From the NCBI GenBank assembly GCA_947644185.1, contig CANRZC010000025.1:1-14155 (forward strand): 14,155 nt of DNA, written 5' to 3'. This document shows, piece after piece, positions 14,142-14,155 of this stretch; the first letter of the stretch is position 1; each line of letters starts with the position of its first letter. The DNA is from an uncultured Acetatifactor sp. (GTDB lineage Bacteria; Bacillota; Clostridia; Lachnospirales; Lachnospiraceae). The notes under the pieces were generated by a model, which saw only the letters and a program-made list of their open reading frames with translations, was not told the DNA's origin and searched no databases. The position numbers were made by a program, and so were the translations under genes.

Positions 14142-14155
14142 GCCGCACCTCCTAC

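Noticed and set aside
14083..14155. T-box leader upstream of the IleS-like start
   Set aside because: The 73 bases available show no T-box core motif or terminator helix; it could only lie beyond the window.

Overview
The window reads as chromosomal DNA of a low-to-mid GC anaerobic Firmicute, most likely a Lachnospiraceae-type gut clostridium. This is inferred from AGGAGG-type ribosome binding sites on almost every gene, an LplB/YtcP-type sugar importer paired with a YesN/YesM-like two-component system, a two-domain Sua5-type threonylcarbamoyl-AMP synthase beside rpiB and upp, and a coiled-coil SleB-type wall hydrolase. No rRNA, tRNA, CRISPR array, transposase or phage gene was seen. The longest stretch without a gene is the 270-base divergent promoter region at 3650-3919.

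Left part (1-3649, minus strand): a three-gene regulatory operon, transcribed right to left. It encodes a membrane sensor with no output domain, a REC-AraC response regulator, and a sensor histidine kinase. The kinase reading frame stops after the HAMP/linker region, before any kinase domain, 39 bases from the window edge.

Middle part (3869-9742, plus strand): a divergent carbohydrate operon with two ABC sugar permeases, a large lipoprotein solute-binding protein and a signal-less GH78 alpha-L-rhamnosidase-like enzyme. An intrinsic terminator hairpin lies between the binding protein and the glycosidase. The simplest reading is that the sensor system detects a rhamnose-containing glycoside, the importer (with an ATPase encoded elsewhere) brings it in, and the GH78 enzyme cuts it in the cytoplasm. 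A pair of 10-bp direct repeats upstream of the importer promoter are candidate regulator sites.

Right part (9750-13285, plus strand): a housekeeping cluster behind its own promoter, comprising threonylcarbamoyl-AMP synthase (tRNA t6A), ribose-5-phosphate isomerase B, uracil phosphoribosyltransferase, and a secreted coiled-coil/SleB-type hydrolase. It ends in a strong hairpin that opens a 67-bp tandem repeat tract (13291-13466).

Far right (13471-14155, minus strand): the most unusual feature. A 203-residue ORF has residues 1-53 that look like the N-terminus of isoleucyl-tRNA synthetase, cut just where the HIGH motif should follow. They are joined in frame to a DUF402 nucleotide-phosphatase-like domain. 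A possible 13-codon ORF with a strong ribosome binding site lies just upstream.
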